The notes: a model not told the origin generated them from the letters alone. Counted from the stretch's first letter, positions 40,867-50,806 are shown. The stretch: DNA of 64,000 nucleotides from Caproicibacter sp046707225 (GCF_046707225.1 NZ_JBJKOP010000040.1:77104-141103), one strand, 5' to 3'. A program made the numbers and translations.

Positions 40867-41790
40867 TTGACACTTCGTCACTTTAAAATCTTCGTCGCCG
40901 TCTGCGACCGGCTGAACATGACCGCTGCGGCGAAATCACTGTTTATATCACAGTCCGCCGTCAGTCAGGCGATCGCGGAACTGGAAAAATATTACGGAGT
41001 CCGGCTGTTTGAACGGCTGACGAAAAGGCTGTACCTGACTTCGGCGGGGGAAAATCTGCTTGGCTATGCGCGCCACATGGTGCGGATGAACGAAGAAATT
41101 GAAAACAGCATGAAAACGCTCGCCGGCAGCGGCAGCGTGCGCGTCGGGGCGAGCGTGACGGTCGGGGCGAGTGTTCTGCCGTCCCTGATTCTTCGGTACC
41201 GGCAGGCTAACCCGGCGGTTGAGGTGGAAGTGTTTGAGGACAACACGTCTCAGATTGAAAAAAGGATTCTGAGGGACACGACGGACATCGGACTGGTCGA
41301 GGGGGAGACCGCGTCGCAGGATCTGATCATTCTGCCGTTTCTTACGGATGAGCTGGTGCTGGTCTGCGGCAGGGAACACCGTTTTGCGGCCCTTCGCTCC
41401 GTTTCGCCGGGCGAGTTGGAACGCGAACCGTTTATCATCCGGGAGGAGGGCAGCGGAACCCGAAAGACGTTTGAGGACGGGATGAAGGCGAAGGGCCTTT
41501 CTTTCCATGCCACCTGGGTCTGCAACAATGCGGATACGATCAAAGCGGCCGTCGCGGAGGGTCTGGGGGTTACCGTAATCTCACGCCGCGCGGTCGAATC
41601 CGAAATGAACCGAGGGCTTCTCTGCATCAGGGAGATTGACGGGATCCGCTTTTTCCGGCAGTTTCGGATGATTGTGCATAAAAACAAATATCTGACCGCG
41701 GCGATGAGAAAGTTTATGGACCTGTGCCTGAACCGGGATACTCTGCTGGAAAGTCCGGATGAGACCGGCGTCAAAAAACGCCCGGTGTAA
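40867..41790 (+). CDS. LysR-family transcriptional regulator
   Basis: 307 aa with TTG start and AAGGA upstream. N-terminal HTH (MTAAAKSLFISQSAVSQAIA), then a periplasmic-binding-like effector domain. Divergent from yeiH with a 98-bp AT-rich gap rich in TTATTA/TAATAA dyads, the probable shared control region. The stop codon is inside the terminator hairpin. Confidence 0.93.
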   Translation: MTLRHFKIFVAVCDRLNMTAAAKSLFISQSAVSQAIAELEKYYGVRLFERLTKRLYLTSAGENLLGYARHMVRMNEEIENSMKTLAGSGSVRVGASVTVGASVLPSLILRYRQANPAVEVEVFEDNTSQIEKRILRDTTDIGLVEGETASQDLIILPFLTDELVLVCGREHRFAALRSVSPGELEREPFIIREEGSGTRKTFEDGMKAKGLSFHATWVCNNADTIKAAVAEGLGVTVISRRAVESEMNRGLLCIREIDGIRFFRQFRMIVHKNKYLTAAMRKFMDLCLNRDTLLESPDETGVKKRPV

Positions 41791-41803
41791 AAAACACCGG
41801 GCG
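41779..41803. terminator. Terminator overlapping the LysR stop codon
   Basis: CGCCCGGTGT pairs with ACACCGGGCG around an A-run; serves convergent lysR and fprA transcripts. Confidence 0.75.
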
Positions 41804-41812
41804 AACGAAAGA

Positions 41813-43006
41813 TTAAGATTTGATTTGTGCCGCGACCTCGTCGGCGTATTGCCTCATGGCGGCCAGATCATCGTCGGTCGGCATGAAGTTTACCCTCATC
41901 CCATCGCCGACAAAGCGGAATTTCAGGTGTTCCAACCGGCTCTTCACCATCGGAACCGCTTCTCCGCTCCAGCCGAAGGAGCCGAATGCACCCGCCGGTT
42001 TTGCGCGGGTATTGATCGGGTCGACGCTTGCCAAAACGTCCCATACAATCTTCGGGGCGTCCCGGTTAATCGTGCAGGAACCAACCAGAAGGGCGTCCGC
42101 CCGGTTGACCAGTTCTGCGGCTTTTTCAAACGGTTCAAAAACAATATTCACCAGTTCGACGTCAAGGGCGTCGTTTTCGCCAAGCTCTTCCGCAGCGGCA
42201 CGAGCCAGTTTCTCAGTGTATCCGTAGGAGGATGCGTAAAGGATTCCTACGGTCTTTTTCGGGCGGAGCGCCGGGGTACTCCAGTTCCGATAAAGCTCTT
42301 TGCACTTTTGAATATTTTGAGTCAGGCAAGGCCCGTGGCTTGTGCAGATGACCTCAGCGGGGAGTTCTTTGATTTTGTCCAGTCCGGACAGAACGTACGG
42401 ACCGAACGGCGCCATAATGCACCGATAGTAATTCTCAAATTCATCCCAGTACTTTTCCGGATAGTGAACCGAAGTGTCCGTCATGGTTGGCTCACAGAAA
42501 TGGCATCCCAAAAAGTCGCAGGTGAAAAGGATCTTTTCAGAAGGCATCCAGGTAAACATGGTGTCCGGCCAGTGCAGCAGCGGGGCGACGATAAATTCAA
42601 GCTCACGCCCGCCGAGGTCCAGCCTGTCGCCCTGTTTAACAACGACGCTTTGAAACTCACGGTTCATAATCGCGCTAAGATTCTTTTTCGCAGCAAAGGT
42701 GGAATAAATTACAAGATTTGGGTTCAATTCCAACAGCTTCGCGATGGAGCCTGAATGATCGGGTTCCGTGTGGTTGACGATCAGGTAGTCGATTTTGGAA
42801 ATGTCCACAATGCTCCGGATGTTCTCGAGGTATTCGTCAAAAAAGGATTCGAGAACCGTGTCGACCAGAACATTTTTTTCGCCTGTAATCAGGTAGGCGT
42901 TGTAGCTTGTCCCATATTCCGCATGCATGATAATGTCAAAAACACGCATGCCGGGATTCAGAACGCCGACGGAGTAGACATGATCCGCTAATTTTTTCAT
43001 GCTCAT
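41813..43006 (-). CDS. FprA-type flavodiiron protein
   Basis: 397 aa. N-terminal metallo-beta-lactamase-like di-iron domain (HTEPDHSGSI; HWPDTMFTW), C-terminal flavodoxin domain (ILYASSYGYTEKLARAAAEE; GAFGSFGWSGEAV). Reduces O2 to water (or NO to N2O) in anaerobes with electrons from rubredoxin, encoded 15 bases upstream in the same operon. Confidence 0.95.
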   Translation of the reverse strand: MSMKKLADHVYSVGVLNPGMRVFDIIMHAEYGTSYNAYLITGEKNVLVDTVLESFFDEYLENIRSIVDISKIDYLIVNHTEPDHSGSIAKLLELNPNLVIYSTFAAKKNLSAIMNREFQSVVVKQGDRLDLGGRELEFIVAPLLHWPDTMFTWMPSEKILFTCDFLGCHFCEPTMTDTSVHYPEKYWDEFENYYRCIMAPFGPYVLSGLDKIKELPAEVICTSHGPCLTQNIQKCKELYRNWSTPALRPKKTVGILYASSYGYTEKLARAAAEELGENDALDVELVNIVFEPFEKAAELVNRADALLVGSCTINRDAPKIVWDVLASVDPINTRAKPAGAFGSFGWSGEAVPMVKSRLEHLKFRFVGDGMRVNFMPTDDDLAAMRQYADEVAAQIKS

Positions 43007-43021
43007 GGAAAACTTCTTTCG

Positions 43022-43183
43022 TTAATCTTCGGGTGAGAACATATCTTTACCCACGCCGCATTCCGGGCAAGTCCAGTCGTCCGGAAGGTCTTCAAACGCG
43101 GTGCCTGCTTTGACTCCGTGCTCAGGGTCGCCCTTCGCGGGGTCGTAAACATATCCGCATGCACTGCAAACATACTTTTTCAT
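43022..43183 (-). CDS. Rubredoxin
   Basis: 53 aa. Two CxxCG iron knuckles: VCSACGYVYD and TCPECGVGKD. AAGGAG before the ATG. Electron donor to the flavodiiron protein of the same operon. Confidence 0.96.
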   Translation of the reverse strand: MKKYVCSACGYVYDPAKGDPEHGVKAGTAFEDLPDDWTCPECGVGKDMFSPED

Positions 43184-43213
43184 TTTTCCCACTCCTTATT
43201 AGATGTTTCCATT

Positions 43214-43242
43214 AGTATAGTTGAGCAAAATTGTTTTGTCAA
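43214..43242 (-). promoter_or_regulatory. Sigma-A promoter of rubredoxin-fprA
   Basis: Minus strand TTGACA (43237-43242), 17 bp, TATACT (43214-43219), near consensus; suggests strong constitutive expression. Confidence 0.8.
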
Positions 43243-43484
43243 TCAGAGCGGCTGTCGTAACTTAGGTCATCGATGATCTCACAAAGGTTCTCCGGAAACA
43301 CTTTACAGCGGCAGAACTGGCTGGCAAGGTCCAGAACCCTTAAGAGATTTCTTGAAACATACTGGTCTGTGTAATCATTGTCTGAACGAAAAATTTTAAT
43401 TCCATACCCTTTTCTGCGATTTCCAAATACATAGTACTTCAGACAGACCCCCGGGATATCTGCACAACCTATAAATCTGAACAT
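43239..43484 (-). CDS. Hypothetical protein, 81 aa (DUF6514-like)
   Basis: Small Cys-containing protein (FRFIGCADIPGVCLKYYVFG; KGYGIKIFRSDNDYTDQYVS; FCRCKVFPENLCEIIDDL). Layout resembles DUF6514 proteins of Clostridia, but this is a tentative match. Its 3' end overlaps the -35 box of the rubredoxin promoter. Confidence 0.6.
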   Translation of the reverse strand: MFRFIGCADIPGVCLKYYVFGNRRKGYGIKIFRSDNDYTDQYVSRNLLRVLDLASQFCRCKVFPENLCEIIDDLSYDSRSD

Positions 43485-43671
43485 GCACCACCATCCTCTC
43501 TGTGAATTTTGATCACATTTTACCTGATTCTGGTAATATCATAATTCACAAAAAAGAATTTTTCAAGCGAAAAAGCGCTGATTTTGGTGCTAATCTACCA
43601 ATAACGCAAGATGTCGCGAGGGTGATTCAGAAGCAAAATAGATATTGTATGTAGGAATTAGAATTATTTTT

Positions 43672-44169
43672 CTACAATTTGTATAAATATATTACTACAA
43701 ATGCACATAATACGCCAAGTAATGATCCGAGGACTGTGTCGGACGGATAATGTACAAACAGAAAGACTCTCGAAAAAGCAATTAATAAGGCGAGTATCAG
43801 CGCGGCTGTGCCGAATCGGCTGTTAAAAAGCAGAATCACCGTCGCGGCTGCGAAGGATGATGCCGAATGCCCGGATGGGCAGGAATAGCCGCCGGGGGTG
43901 TGAATCAGAAGGGAAACGCCCGGCTTTGTCATAAACGGCCTGGGGCGCCCGATAATCGGTTTTAAAATCTGGCTGATAATATGCGCGAGCGCCAGTGAAA
44001 AAAACAGCATGAACGCAAAAGCGCGGGTATGCCTGTTGTAGCCGAGGAAGATTGCGGCGGTCAGCCAAACCGCACCCGCGTTGCCGATTCTGGAAAGAAG
44101 CGGGAAAATAAAATCGGTAAATCGGTTATGGCAGTGCGTTTGAACATAACTGATGATCCTGACATCCAT
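43672..44169 (-). CDS. PAP2-family membrane phosphatase
   Basis: 165 aa, five to six membrane segments. All three phosphatase motifs are present: KPIIGRPRP, PSGHSAS and SRVFLFVHYPSD. Candidate for undecaprenyl-pyrophosphate or phosphatidate phosphatase. Divergent from the P-type ATPase. Confidence 0.92.
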   Translation of the reverse strand: MDVRIISYVQTHCHNRFTDFIFPLLSRIGNAGAVWLTAAIFLGYNRHTRAFAFMLFFSLALAHIISQILKPIIGRPRPFMTKPGVSLLIHTPGGYSCPSGHSASSFAAATVILLFNSRFGTAALILALLIAFSRVFLFVHYPSDTVLGSLLGVLCAFVVIYLYKL

Positions 44170-44265
44170 TCCTGTTCCTCCGGTCAGAGTTGTTTCCCGA
44201 TTATTATACCATATTTTTAATGCCTTGCGAATATACTTATATTAAAAAACAGGAGATGATACGGA

Positions 44266-46914
44266 TTGGAATGGCAGAGCCTGACAAAAGAAGACTGTGC
44301 AAAAACACTCAGAACCAGCCTGTGCGACGGGCTGACGCCGCAGCAGGCAGCCGAACGGCTGCGAAAATACGGCGGCAACGAACTGGCCCGTCCGAAGAAA
44401 AAAAGCCTGATTCTTCGTTTTGCGGCTCAGCTGTCGGACTTTATGGTCATCGTCCTGCTGATTGCGGCAGGCATTTCTTTTCTCACATCCTATCTTCAGC
44501 AGGACAGCGACTATATTGATTCCATTATTATTCTGGTCATCGTCGCGGTTGACGCGGTAACGGGACTGATTCAGGAAAGCCGCGCGGAACGGGCAATCGA
44601 GGCGCTGCAGAAGCTTTCCAGCCCCAGGGCGCGCGTCGTCCGTTCGGGCAGGGAATCGGAAATACCGGCGGAAAAGCTGGTCCCCGGAGACCTGGTCGCG
44701 GTGGAAACGGGCGATTTGGTGCCGGCAGATCTTCGACTGACCGAAGCGATCGATTTAAAAGCGGAGGAAAGCGCGCTGACAGGGGAGAGTCTTCCCGGGG
44801 CCAAGGACGCCGACTCCGTATATCCGGCCGGAACGCCGCTGGGCGACCGGCATAATTTTTTGTATTCCACCAGTTCGGTCGCGGCGGGCCGCGGGCGGGG
44901 GATTGTCGTTGCGACCGGCATGCACACGCAGGTTGGAAGAATTGCCCACATGATCGGCAGCCAGTCGGCGCCGCAGACGCCCCTTCAGCGAAAGCTCGCG
45001 CAGACGGGGCGCATGCTGGGGGCGGGGGCACTCGTCATTTGCCTGCTGATTTTTATCATGGGGCTGATCCAGAGAATCGACCCGCTGGAGATGTTCCTGA
45101 TCGCCATCAGCCTGGCCGTCGCCGCGATTCCGGAGGGACTGCCCGCGGTCGTTACCGTCACGCTGGCCGTCGGGGTGCGGCGCATGGCGGCAAAGCGGGC
45201 GATTGTGCGCAGAATGCCGGCGGTGGAAACGCTCGGAAGCGCCAGTGTGATCTGTTCCGACAAAACGGGAACGCTGACGCAGAACCGGATGACGGTTGTG
45301 GAACTGCAGGACGCGGCGGGAAAAATCGAGGCGGGGTCCGCGGCGGGCAGAAGGCTTCTGGAGGCAGCCGCACTCTGTACAAACTGCGCTGAAAACGGCG
45401 GGCGGCTCTGCGGCGATCCTACCGAAACCGCGCTGGTACGCGCGGCGGCGGCCGACAAGGGCCGGTTGGAGAGACAATTTCCGCGAATCGGCGAGTTCCC
45501 GTTTTCCAGCGAGCGCAAAAGAATGACCACCGTGCACCGGCTGCCGGGCGGGCGCTTCCGAATCATCACAAAGGGCGCCCCGGATATCCTGCTTCAATAC
45601 TGTGCCCCCAGTGGGGCCAAGGAGGGAATCGCTCACAGAAACGAGGAAATGGCTTCGCGGGCGCTGCGGGTGCTCGGCGTGGCGTACCGTGACGCCGACC
45701 GTCCCCCGAGAAGCGCCGAGGAGGCCGAACGGGGGCTTGTTTTCCTGGGGTTGGTGGGGATGATCGACCCGCCCCGTCCGGAGGCCGAGAGAGCCGTCAG
45801 GATGTGCAGACAGGCGGGAATCCGTCCGGTCATGATTACCGGAGACCACGCGGCGACGGCGGCGGCGATTGCCGTGAGGCTGGGGATTGCGGAAAGCGCC
45901 GCAAACGTGGCGACCGGGCCGGAGCTGGACCGCATGTCGGATGAGGAGTTGCGCCGCTGCATCAGCCGGTATTCCGTGTTTGCCCGCGTTTCACCGGAAC
46001 ATAAGGTCCGTATTGTGAGGGCGTTCCAGTCGCGGGGAGAAGTCGTTGCGATGACCGGGGACGGCGTTAACGACGCGCCGGCCCTGCGGGCGGCGGACAT
46101 CGGCTGCGCGATGGGGGTTTCGGGCACCGACGTCGCCAAGGCCGCCTCCGATATGATTCTGACGGACGACAACTTCGCCACCATTGTTTCCGCGGTCCGG
46201 GAGGGCCGCGGAATTTACCAGAATATCCGCAAGACGGTGCATTTCCTGATCAGCTGCAATATCGGCGAGTTGCTGACGGTTTTCGTCGGCTTTCTGCTGA
46301 GGCTGCCAAGCCCTCTGCTCGCCATTCAGCTGCTGTGGGTGAATCTGGTCACCGATTCGCTGCCGGCGCTGGCGCTCGGCATGGAACCGATTGCCGGCGA
46401 CGTGATGAACCGAAAGCCCGTGCGGCGCGGAGAAAGCGTTTTTTCCGGAGGGATGGGATACAACATTATGGTGGAAGGGTGCCTGATCGGATCGCTTTCG
46501 CTGTTGGCTTACAGTATTGGAAGAGCGTTCTTCGATGTGGACCCGGCGTCCCCGTTTATCGGGCGGACCATGGCGTTTGCCGTGCTGAGCCTTTCGCAGG
46601 TTGTACACACCTTTAATATGCGCTCCGACAGCTCTGTGTTCCGGGCGGGACTGTTTGCCAACACTCAGTTGGTTCTGGCGGCCGTTGCCTGCGTGATTCT
46701 TCAGGCCTCCGTCATTGTCATTCCGCCGCTTGCGGCCGTATTCAAGACCGCCATCCTGACGGGCAGACAGTGGCTGGTCGTGGCGGCTCTGTCGCTTACG
46801 CCGCTTTTTGTGGTGGAGGCGGAGAAGGCCGCGCGTCACATTAAGCCCGCGCGTACGGCCCGCCGCGCGGCACCGCGAAAAAGACAGGGCTCCGTCGGAC
46901 GGGACGGAGGGTAG
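44266..46914 (+). CDS. P-type Ca2+-transporting ATPase (PMR1/SERCA-like)
   Basis: 882 aa with TTG start, AGGAG about 10 nt upstream. Contains phosphorylation motif DKTGTLTQNRM, TGES loop (ALTGESLPG), MITGDHAATA and the hinge MTGDGVNDAPAL. TM4 reads AAIPEGLPAVV, the Ca2+-pump PEGLPAxV motif. Cation_ATPase_N domain at the N-terminus. Exports Ca2+ (possibly Mn2+). Last 25 residues are basic. Confidence 0.94.
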   Translation: MEWQSLTKEDCAKTLRTSLCDGLTPQQAAERLRKYGGNELARPKKKSLILRFAAQLSDFMVIVLLIAAGISFLTSYLQQDSDYIDSIIILVIVAVDAVTGLIQESRAERAIEALQKLSSPRARVVRSGRESEIPAEKLVPGDLVAVETGDLVPADLRLTEAIDLKAEESALTGESLPGAKDADSVYPAGTPLGDRHNFLYSTSSVAAGRGRGIVVATGMHTQVGRIAHMIGSQSAPQTPLQRKLAQTGRMLGAGALVICLLIFIMGLIQRIDPLEMFLIAISLAVAAIPEGLPAVVTVTLAVGVRRMAAKRAIVRRMPAVETLGSASVICSDKTGTLTQNRMTVVELQDAAGKIEAGSAAGRRLLEAAALCTNCAENGGRLCGDPTETALVRAAAADKGRLERQFPRIGEFPFSSERKRMTTVHRLPGGRFRIITKGAPDILLQYCAPSGAKEGIAHRNEEMASRALRVLGVAYRDADRPPRSAEEAERGLVFLGLVGMIDPPRPEAERAVRMCRQAGIRPVMITGDHAATAAAIAVRLGIAESAANVATGPELDRMSDEELRRCISRYSVFARVSPEHKVRIVRAFQSRGEVVAMTGDGVNDAPALRAADIGCAMGVSGTDVAKAASDMILTDDNFATIVSAVREGRGIYQNIRKTVHFLISCNIGELLTVFVGFLLRLPSPLLAIQLLWVNLVTDSLPALALGMEPIAGDVMNRKPVRRGESVFSGGMGYNIMVEGCLIGSLSLLAYSIGRAFFDVDPASPFIGRTMAFAVLSLSQVVHTFNMRSDSSVFRAGLFANTQLVLAAVACVILQASVIVIPPLAAVFKTAILTGRQWLVVAALSLTPLFVVEAEKAARHIKPARTARRAAPRKRQGSVGRDGG

Positions 46915-46916
46915 AA

Positions 46917-46953
46917 GAAAAGGGCCCGCTGGTTGATTCCGGCAGGCCCTTTT
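46917..46953. terminator. Terminator hairpin
   Basis: AAAAGGGCC pairs with GGCCCTTTT around about 16 nt, between convergent genes. Confidence 0.7.
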
Positions 46954-46963
46954 CAATGTGCTT

Positions 46964-47125
46964 TTATGCCTTGCGGTTAATATCGGCGGGCTCTTCAAAA
47001 CCGCCGCAGCTTCCGCAGCTGCCGCAGTCCCCGCCGCAGCCTCCGTGCCCGAGGGAATCCACCGAATGGAATCCCAAAAACGCCAGCGCGGCAATAATCA
47101 GGCTGATCAGAATCCATGCCGCCAT
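46964..47125 (-). CDS. FeoB-associated Cys-rich membrane protein
   Basis: 53 aa. One membrane helix (AWILISLIIAALAFLGFHSV), then CGGDCGSCGSCGG. Matches the small FeoB-associated family, although no feo genes are in the window. GGGAGG upstream of the ATG. Confidence 0.85.
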   Translation of the reverse strand: MAAWILISLIIAALAFLGFHSVDSLGHGGCGGDCGSCGSCGGFEEPADINRKA

Positions 47126-47285
47126 TCCGTCACCTCCCGGGGAAATGTGTTTTTATGAATGGAAAAATTTCGGTTAGTTTATGCTTACCTTGTCTATCCA
47201 GTCTAGCACCTTTTTGCAGGACTGTCAACTTCGGCGCGGGGGCTTTCCGGATTTTTGAGGAAGCGGCGCGCCGAGCCGTTTCCCG

Positions 47286-48395
47286 TTAAAGCGTTTTGCT
47301 GTTACCGGCTGAGGGGCCGCCGCGTTCAAACAGGGTCGGAAGCTTTCCGGATTTTGTCAGCATCGTATAAAGGATCATCAGAAGCGGAATATAAATCAGA
47401 ATCCAAAAATTTTTAGCGATCAGGGCAAAGTAAATGGCGGCAAGCATCGAAAGCGGATGAATATTAATGGAGGAGGAAACGATTTTCGGCTCAATAATCT
47501 GGCGGATTGCGGTAATAATCATCCAGCAGACGAGAAGCATTCCGGCGGTAAAGATGTTCCCGGTGCAGAGATAGATAAGGGCGAGGGGAATATAAATCGT
47601 GCCGGGACCCAGCACGGGAAGAATGTCCGCGACGCCGGTTACAATGCTTACGACCAGCGGGTAGGGGACGCCGAGCGCGATAAAGACAATCAGGGTTTCT
47701 AAAAATGTGATAAAATAAATCAACAGGTAGGAACCGATATATTTTCCGCTCAGGCTGCGGCCGTTGCGGGAGTAGCTGCGCAGGTCGTCCGCGCCTCCGG
47801 CGGTGAAAAGGCCCAGCAGACAATCCTTAATCTTCCTCATGTCTTTCGAAAAGAAATAGGTGGAGAAAATCATCACGATGAACATGGTGAAAATTGCCGG
47901 GAGGGAAGTCAGAAATCCGAGTGTGGTGCTGAGGGCTTTGGTTGCAAGCGACAGCCCCGTCTGAGCCAGGTTCAGCATTTTTTCCTGATTCTGCTGAATA
48001 AATCCGGCGTCGATATGATTGATATAATCGCCGACCTGTTTCATGAGGTTGTCAAACGGAAGCGTCAGAATACCCATGTCGGACGGGGACAAACTGGAAA
48101 TGTAGGCGATCAGGTTGCTGATTTCCCGGATCAGGAACAGCCCGATCAGGAACAGCAGGCCGAACAGCACGGCGTAGACCAGCAGAGTCGCCACTGCGGC
48201 GGCTGCGGCCGGGTGGAAATGCAGCCGGTCGCGGAGCCACTCAATCAGCGGCTGAGCGAGTAAAGCCAGAAGAAACCCTGCAAGGAACGGAAAAGTATAT
48301 TTTAAAGTTTCGGCAAACAGGACAAATCCGGCGGAATAACAGACAAAAAACACGAGAAGAGGCAAAATGCGGATGAACTGGCGCTTGTCGAACAA
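47286..48395 (-). CDS. AI-2E/YtvI-family membrane protein (sporulation-type)
   Basis: 369 aa, eight hydrophobic segments, PF01594 type (GVADILPVLGPGTIYIPLAL; IEPKIVSSSINIHPLSMLAA). Best resemblance is to YtvI, a mother-cell membrane protein of sporulating Firmicutes; a generic AI-2E transporter is the alternative. Confidence 0.85.
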   Translation of the reverse strand: MFDKRQFIRILPLLVFFVCYSAGFVLFAETLKYTFPFLAGFLLALLAQPLIEWLRDRLHFHPAAAAAVATLLVYAVLFGLLFLIGLFLIREISNLIAYISSLSPSDMGILTLPFDNLMKQVGDYINHIDAGFIQQNQEKMLNLAQTGLSLATKALSTTLGFLTSLPAIFTMFIVMIFSTYFFSKDMRKIKDCLLGLFTAGGADDLRSYSRNGRSLSGKYIGSYLLIYFITFLETLIVFIALGVPYPLVVSIVTGVADILPVLGPGTIYIPLALIYLCTGNIFTAGMLLVCWMIITAIRQIIEPKIVSSSINIHPLSMLAAIYFALIAKNFWILIYIPLLMILYTMLTKSGKLPTLFERGGPSAGNSKTL

Positions 48396-48476
48396 TGAAA
48401 AACCCCCTTGTCAATTTTCGTGGAAAAGAGTATGATTCATTATAACGTGTATGGGAAGAAAAAGAAAGAAAAAAAA

Positions 48477-48507
48477 GAGTGTTCCGCTCAAGAATAGCGG
48501 AACACTC
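48477..48507. terminator. Terminator hairpin
   Basis: GAGTGTTCCGCT pairs with AGCGGAACACTC; ends the XRE gene transcript before ytvI-like gene. Confidence 0.75.
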
Positions 48508-48519
48508 CTTCATCGGAAC

Positions 48520-48777
48520 TTATTTCTCTCTGCCCAAAAGCCAATCCACTGAAACGTTGAGGATGTTGGCAAGTGCTGAAAGTTCAAAATCCGTTACGTA
48601 GCGGATCTGCCCTTCAAGTTTGGACAGGCCGGAAGCGTTCATGTCGACTCCGTTCACTTGGAGCTGAGCTAAAAGCTCTTTTTGCTTCATGCCTTGATTC
48701 TTACGTGCCATTTCGACACGAGCTCCCACCAAGTTGCGGGTTCCGAGTGCTTGTTTGCGCAATCTCAATTCATTCAT
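48520..48777 (-). CDS. XRE-family transcriptional regulator
   Basis: 85 aa from ATG 48775-48777; GAGGAG directly before it would suit the TTG three codons later even better. HTH at about 20-75 (NQGMKQKELLAQLQVNGVDM, then SGLSKLEGQIRYVTDFELSA and LANILNVSVDWLLG). Own promoter; targets unknown. Confidence 0.85.
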   Translation of the reverse strand: MNELRLRKQALGTRNLVGARVEMARKNQGMKQKELLAQLQVNGVDMNASGLSKLEGQIRYVTDFELSALANILNVSVDWLLGREK

Positions 48778-48898
48778 CTCCTCGTAGCAAATTTGGTTTC
48801 GCATACACTTCTTTTTCACAAGACTGTGCTTGCCGGCAGGATTCGGCAATACAGCTGATTTTCCGGGACCGAATCTACCCTTGATACCGACAGAAATT

Positions 48899-48927
48899 AG
48901 TATAATAGCTTTTTGTGATTATTGCAA
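48899..48927 (-). promoter_or_regulatory. Sigma-A promoter of the XRE gene
   Basis: Minus strand TTGCAA (48922-48927), 17 bp, TATACT (48899-48904). The rest of 48930-49290 is AT-rich; it holds a small CCGCC/GGCGG hairpin near 49093-49112 and a TATAAT near 49233, nothing more. Confidence 0.65.
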
Positions 48928-49301
48928 TAAAAAAATGGATTATTTTCACGTACTTCGCAGTATTATTTAGAAAAAGTTTATATTTTTGACAAAGATGTCA
49001 ACATACATTTATTATTTTATCACGACAAAATAAAATTATTCTTTTTTGGGAACTCTGAATCACATTTTTACAAATGGGAATTTTTATTAAACCGCCGCTT
49101 GTAATGGCGGCGCGGGGGTCGGTGCTGCGGGTATTATTTTTTAACAGCGGCCGAAACTGCCTGAATTCATCTTTCGGTGCTGCCTGAGTGACACGCTGCA
49201 TTTATGCATCAACAAATAATTTCGTGTCAGTCTATAATATGTCGGCTTGAGGATTGGAAGTCACAGTAATTTTTGAATCTTAATTACAGGGGATGTTTTT
49301 C

Positions 49302-50771
49302 TTGGAAAATAACAGCGAAATAAAGACAAATTTGACCATGTTGACCGATTTTTATGAAATAACCATGGCGAATGGCTATTTCACAAACGGCTACCGGGAC
49401 ACCGTGGTTTATTTTGACATGTTTTTCCGCGAAATTCCGGACAACGGCGGCTATGCGATCATGGCGGGCGTTCAACAGCTTGTGGATTACCTGGAAAACC
49501 TGAAATTTACGCCGGAGGATCTCGAATATCTCCGCGGCTGCAATATTTTCAGCGAAGAGTTTATCGGGTATCTGCGGGATTTCCGTTTTTGCTGCGACGT
49601 CTGGTCGGTGCCGGAAGGAATGCCGATTTTTCCGGGGGAGCCGATCCTCACCGTGCGCGGCCCGGCGATACAGGCCCAGTTTATTGAGACAATGATTTTG
49701 CTGACGGTGAACCACCAGAGCCTGATCGCGACAAAGGCAAACCGAATCTGCCGCGCCGCACAGGGCAGGCCGGTCATGGAGTTCGGTTCCCGGCGCGCCC
49801 AGGGCACCGACGGGGCCATTCTGGGGGCGCGGGCCGCGTATATCGGCGGCTGCTGCGGCACGGCCTGTACGATCTGCGACCGTGAATACGGGGTTCCGGC
49901 GCTGGGCACCATGGCGCACAGCTGGATTCAGCTCTTTGATTCCGAGCTGGAATCTTTCCGCGCTTATGCGCGGGAATACCCCCGGAACTGTACGCTGCTG
50001 GTCGACACTTATAATGTTTTAAAGTCCGGCGTTCCGCATGCAATTCAGGTGTTCCGCGAAGAAATCCTGCCGCGCGGGTTCCGGCCCGGGGGAATCCGCA
50101 TCGACAGCGGCGACATCACCTATCTTTCCAAGAAAGCCAGAAAAATGCTGGATGACGCGGGCTTCCCCGATTGTAAAATCTGTGCTTCCAACTCACTGGA
50201 TGAATATATCATCCGCGATATGCTGATGCAGGGGGCAAAGGTGGACAGCTTCGGCGTAGGAGAACGGATGATTACTTCCTCAAGCCATCCGGTGTTCGGC
50301 GGTGTTTACAAGCTCAGCGGGGTGGAGGGAAAAGACGGTGCGATCACGCCCAAAATTAAAATCAGCGAAAATGTGTCGAAAATCACTACGCCCGGGTTTA
50401 AAAGACTCTGGAGGCTTTACGACCGATCAAGCGGTAAGGCGCTCGCGGACGTGATCACCCTTTCCGACGAAGTGATTGACGACACGCGGCCCTATGAAAT
50501 TTTTGATCCGAATTTTGTGTGGAAGCGCAAGACGCTCACGAATTTCCGCGCGGAAGACATCCGCGTTCAGCTGTTCAAAAACGGGCGCTGCCTGACGCAG
50601 AAGCAGTCCCTGAAAAAACTGCAGGCGTTTTGCCGCGGGCAGGTGGACACGCTCTGGGACGAAGTCAAGCGGTTTGAAAATCCGCACAAGTATTATGTCG
50701 ACCTGTCCCAGAAGCTGTGGGACGTGAAGAGCCGGCTGATTTCCGAATATTCCTTTGGCCCGAACGCTTGA
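49302..50771 (+). CDS. pncB: Nicotinate phosphoribosyltransferase
   Basis: 489 aa from TTG 49302, 9 nt after AGGGG; ATG 49293 overlaps that site. Landmarks: LTDFYEITMANGYF, EFGSRRAQGTDGAI (with the PRPP-binding Arg/Gly) and GGIRIDSGDITYLSKKARK. First step of NAD salvage from nicotinate, ATP-dependent. The stop codon is part of the -35 box of the RNase P RNA promoter. Confidence 0.93.
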   Translation: MENNSEIKTNLTMLTDFYEITMANGYFTNGYRDTVVYFDMFFREIPDNGGYAIMAGVQQLVDYLENLKFTPEDLEYLRGCNIFSEEFIGYLRDFRFCCDVWSVPEGMPIFPGEPILTVRGPAIQAQFIETMILLTVNHQSLIATKANRICRAAQGRPVMEFGSRRAQGTDGAILGARAAYIGGCCGTACTICDREYGVPALGTMAHSWIQLFDSELESFRAYAREYPRNCTLLVDTYNVLKSGVPHAIQVFREEILPRGFRPGGIRIDSGDITYLSKKARKMLDDAGFPDCKICASNSLDEYIIRDMLMQGAKVDSFGVGERMITSSSHPVFGGVYKLSGVEGKDGAITPKIKISENVSKITTPGFKRLWRLYDRSSGKALADVITLSDEVIDDTRPYEIFDPNFVWKRKTLTNFRAEDIRVQLFKNGRCLTQKQSLKKLQAFCRGQVDTLWDEVKRFENPHKYYVDLSQKLWDVKSRLISEYSFGPNA

Positions 50772-50796
50772 CATTTTGTCCGAAATCGTTTAGAAT
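50768..50796 (+). promoter_or_regulatory. Promoter of rnpB, -35 overlapping the pncB stop
   Basis: TTGACA (50768-50773), 17 bp, TAGAAT (50791-50796). The TGA inside the -35 is the pncB stop codon. Confidence 0.8.
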
Positions 50797-50806
50797 ACAG
50801 AATACT

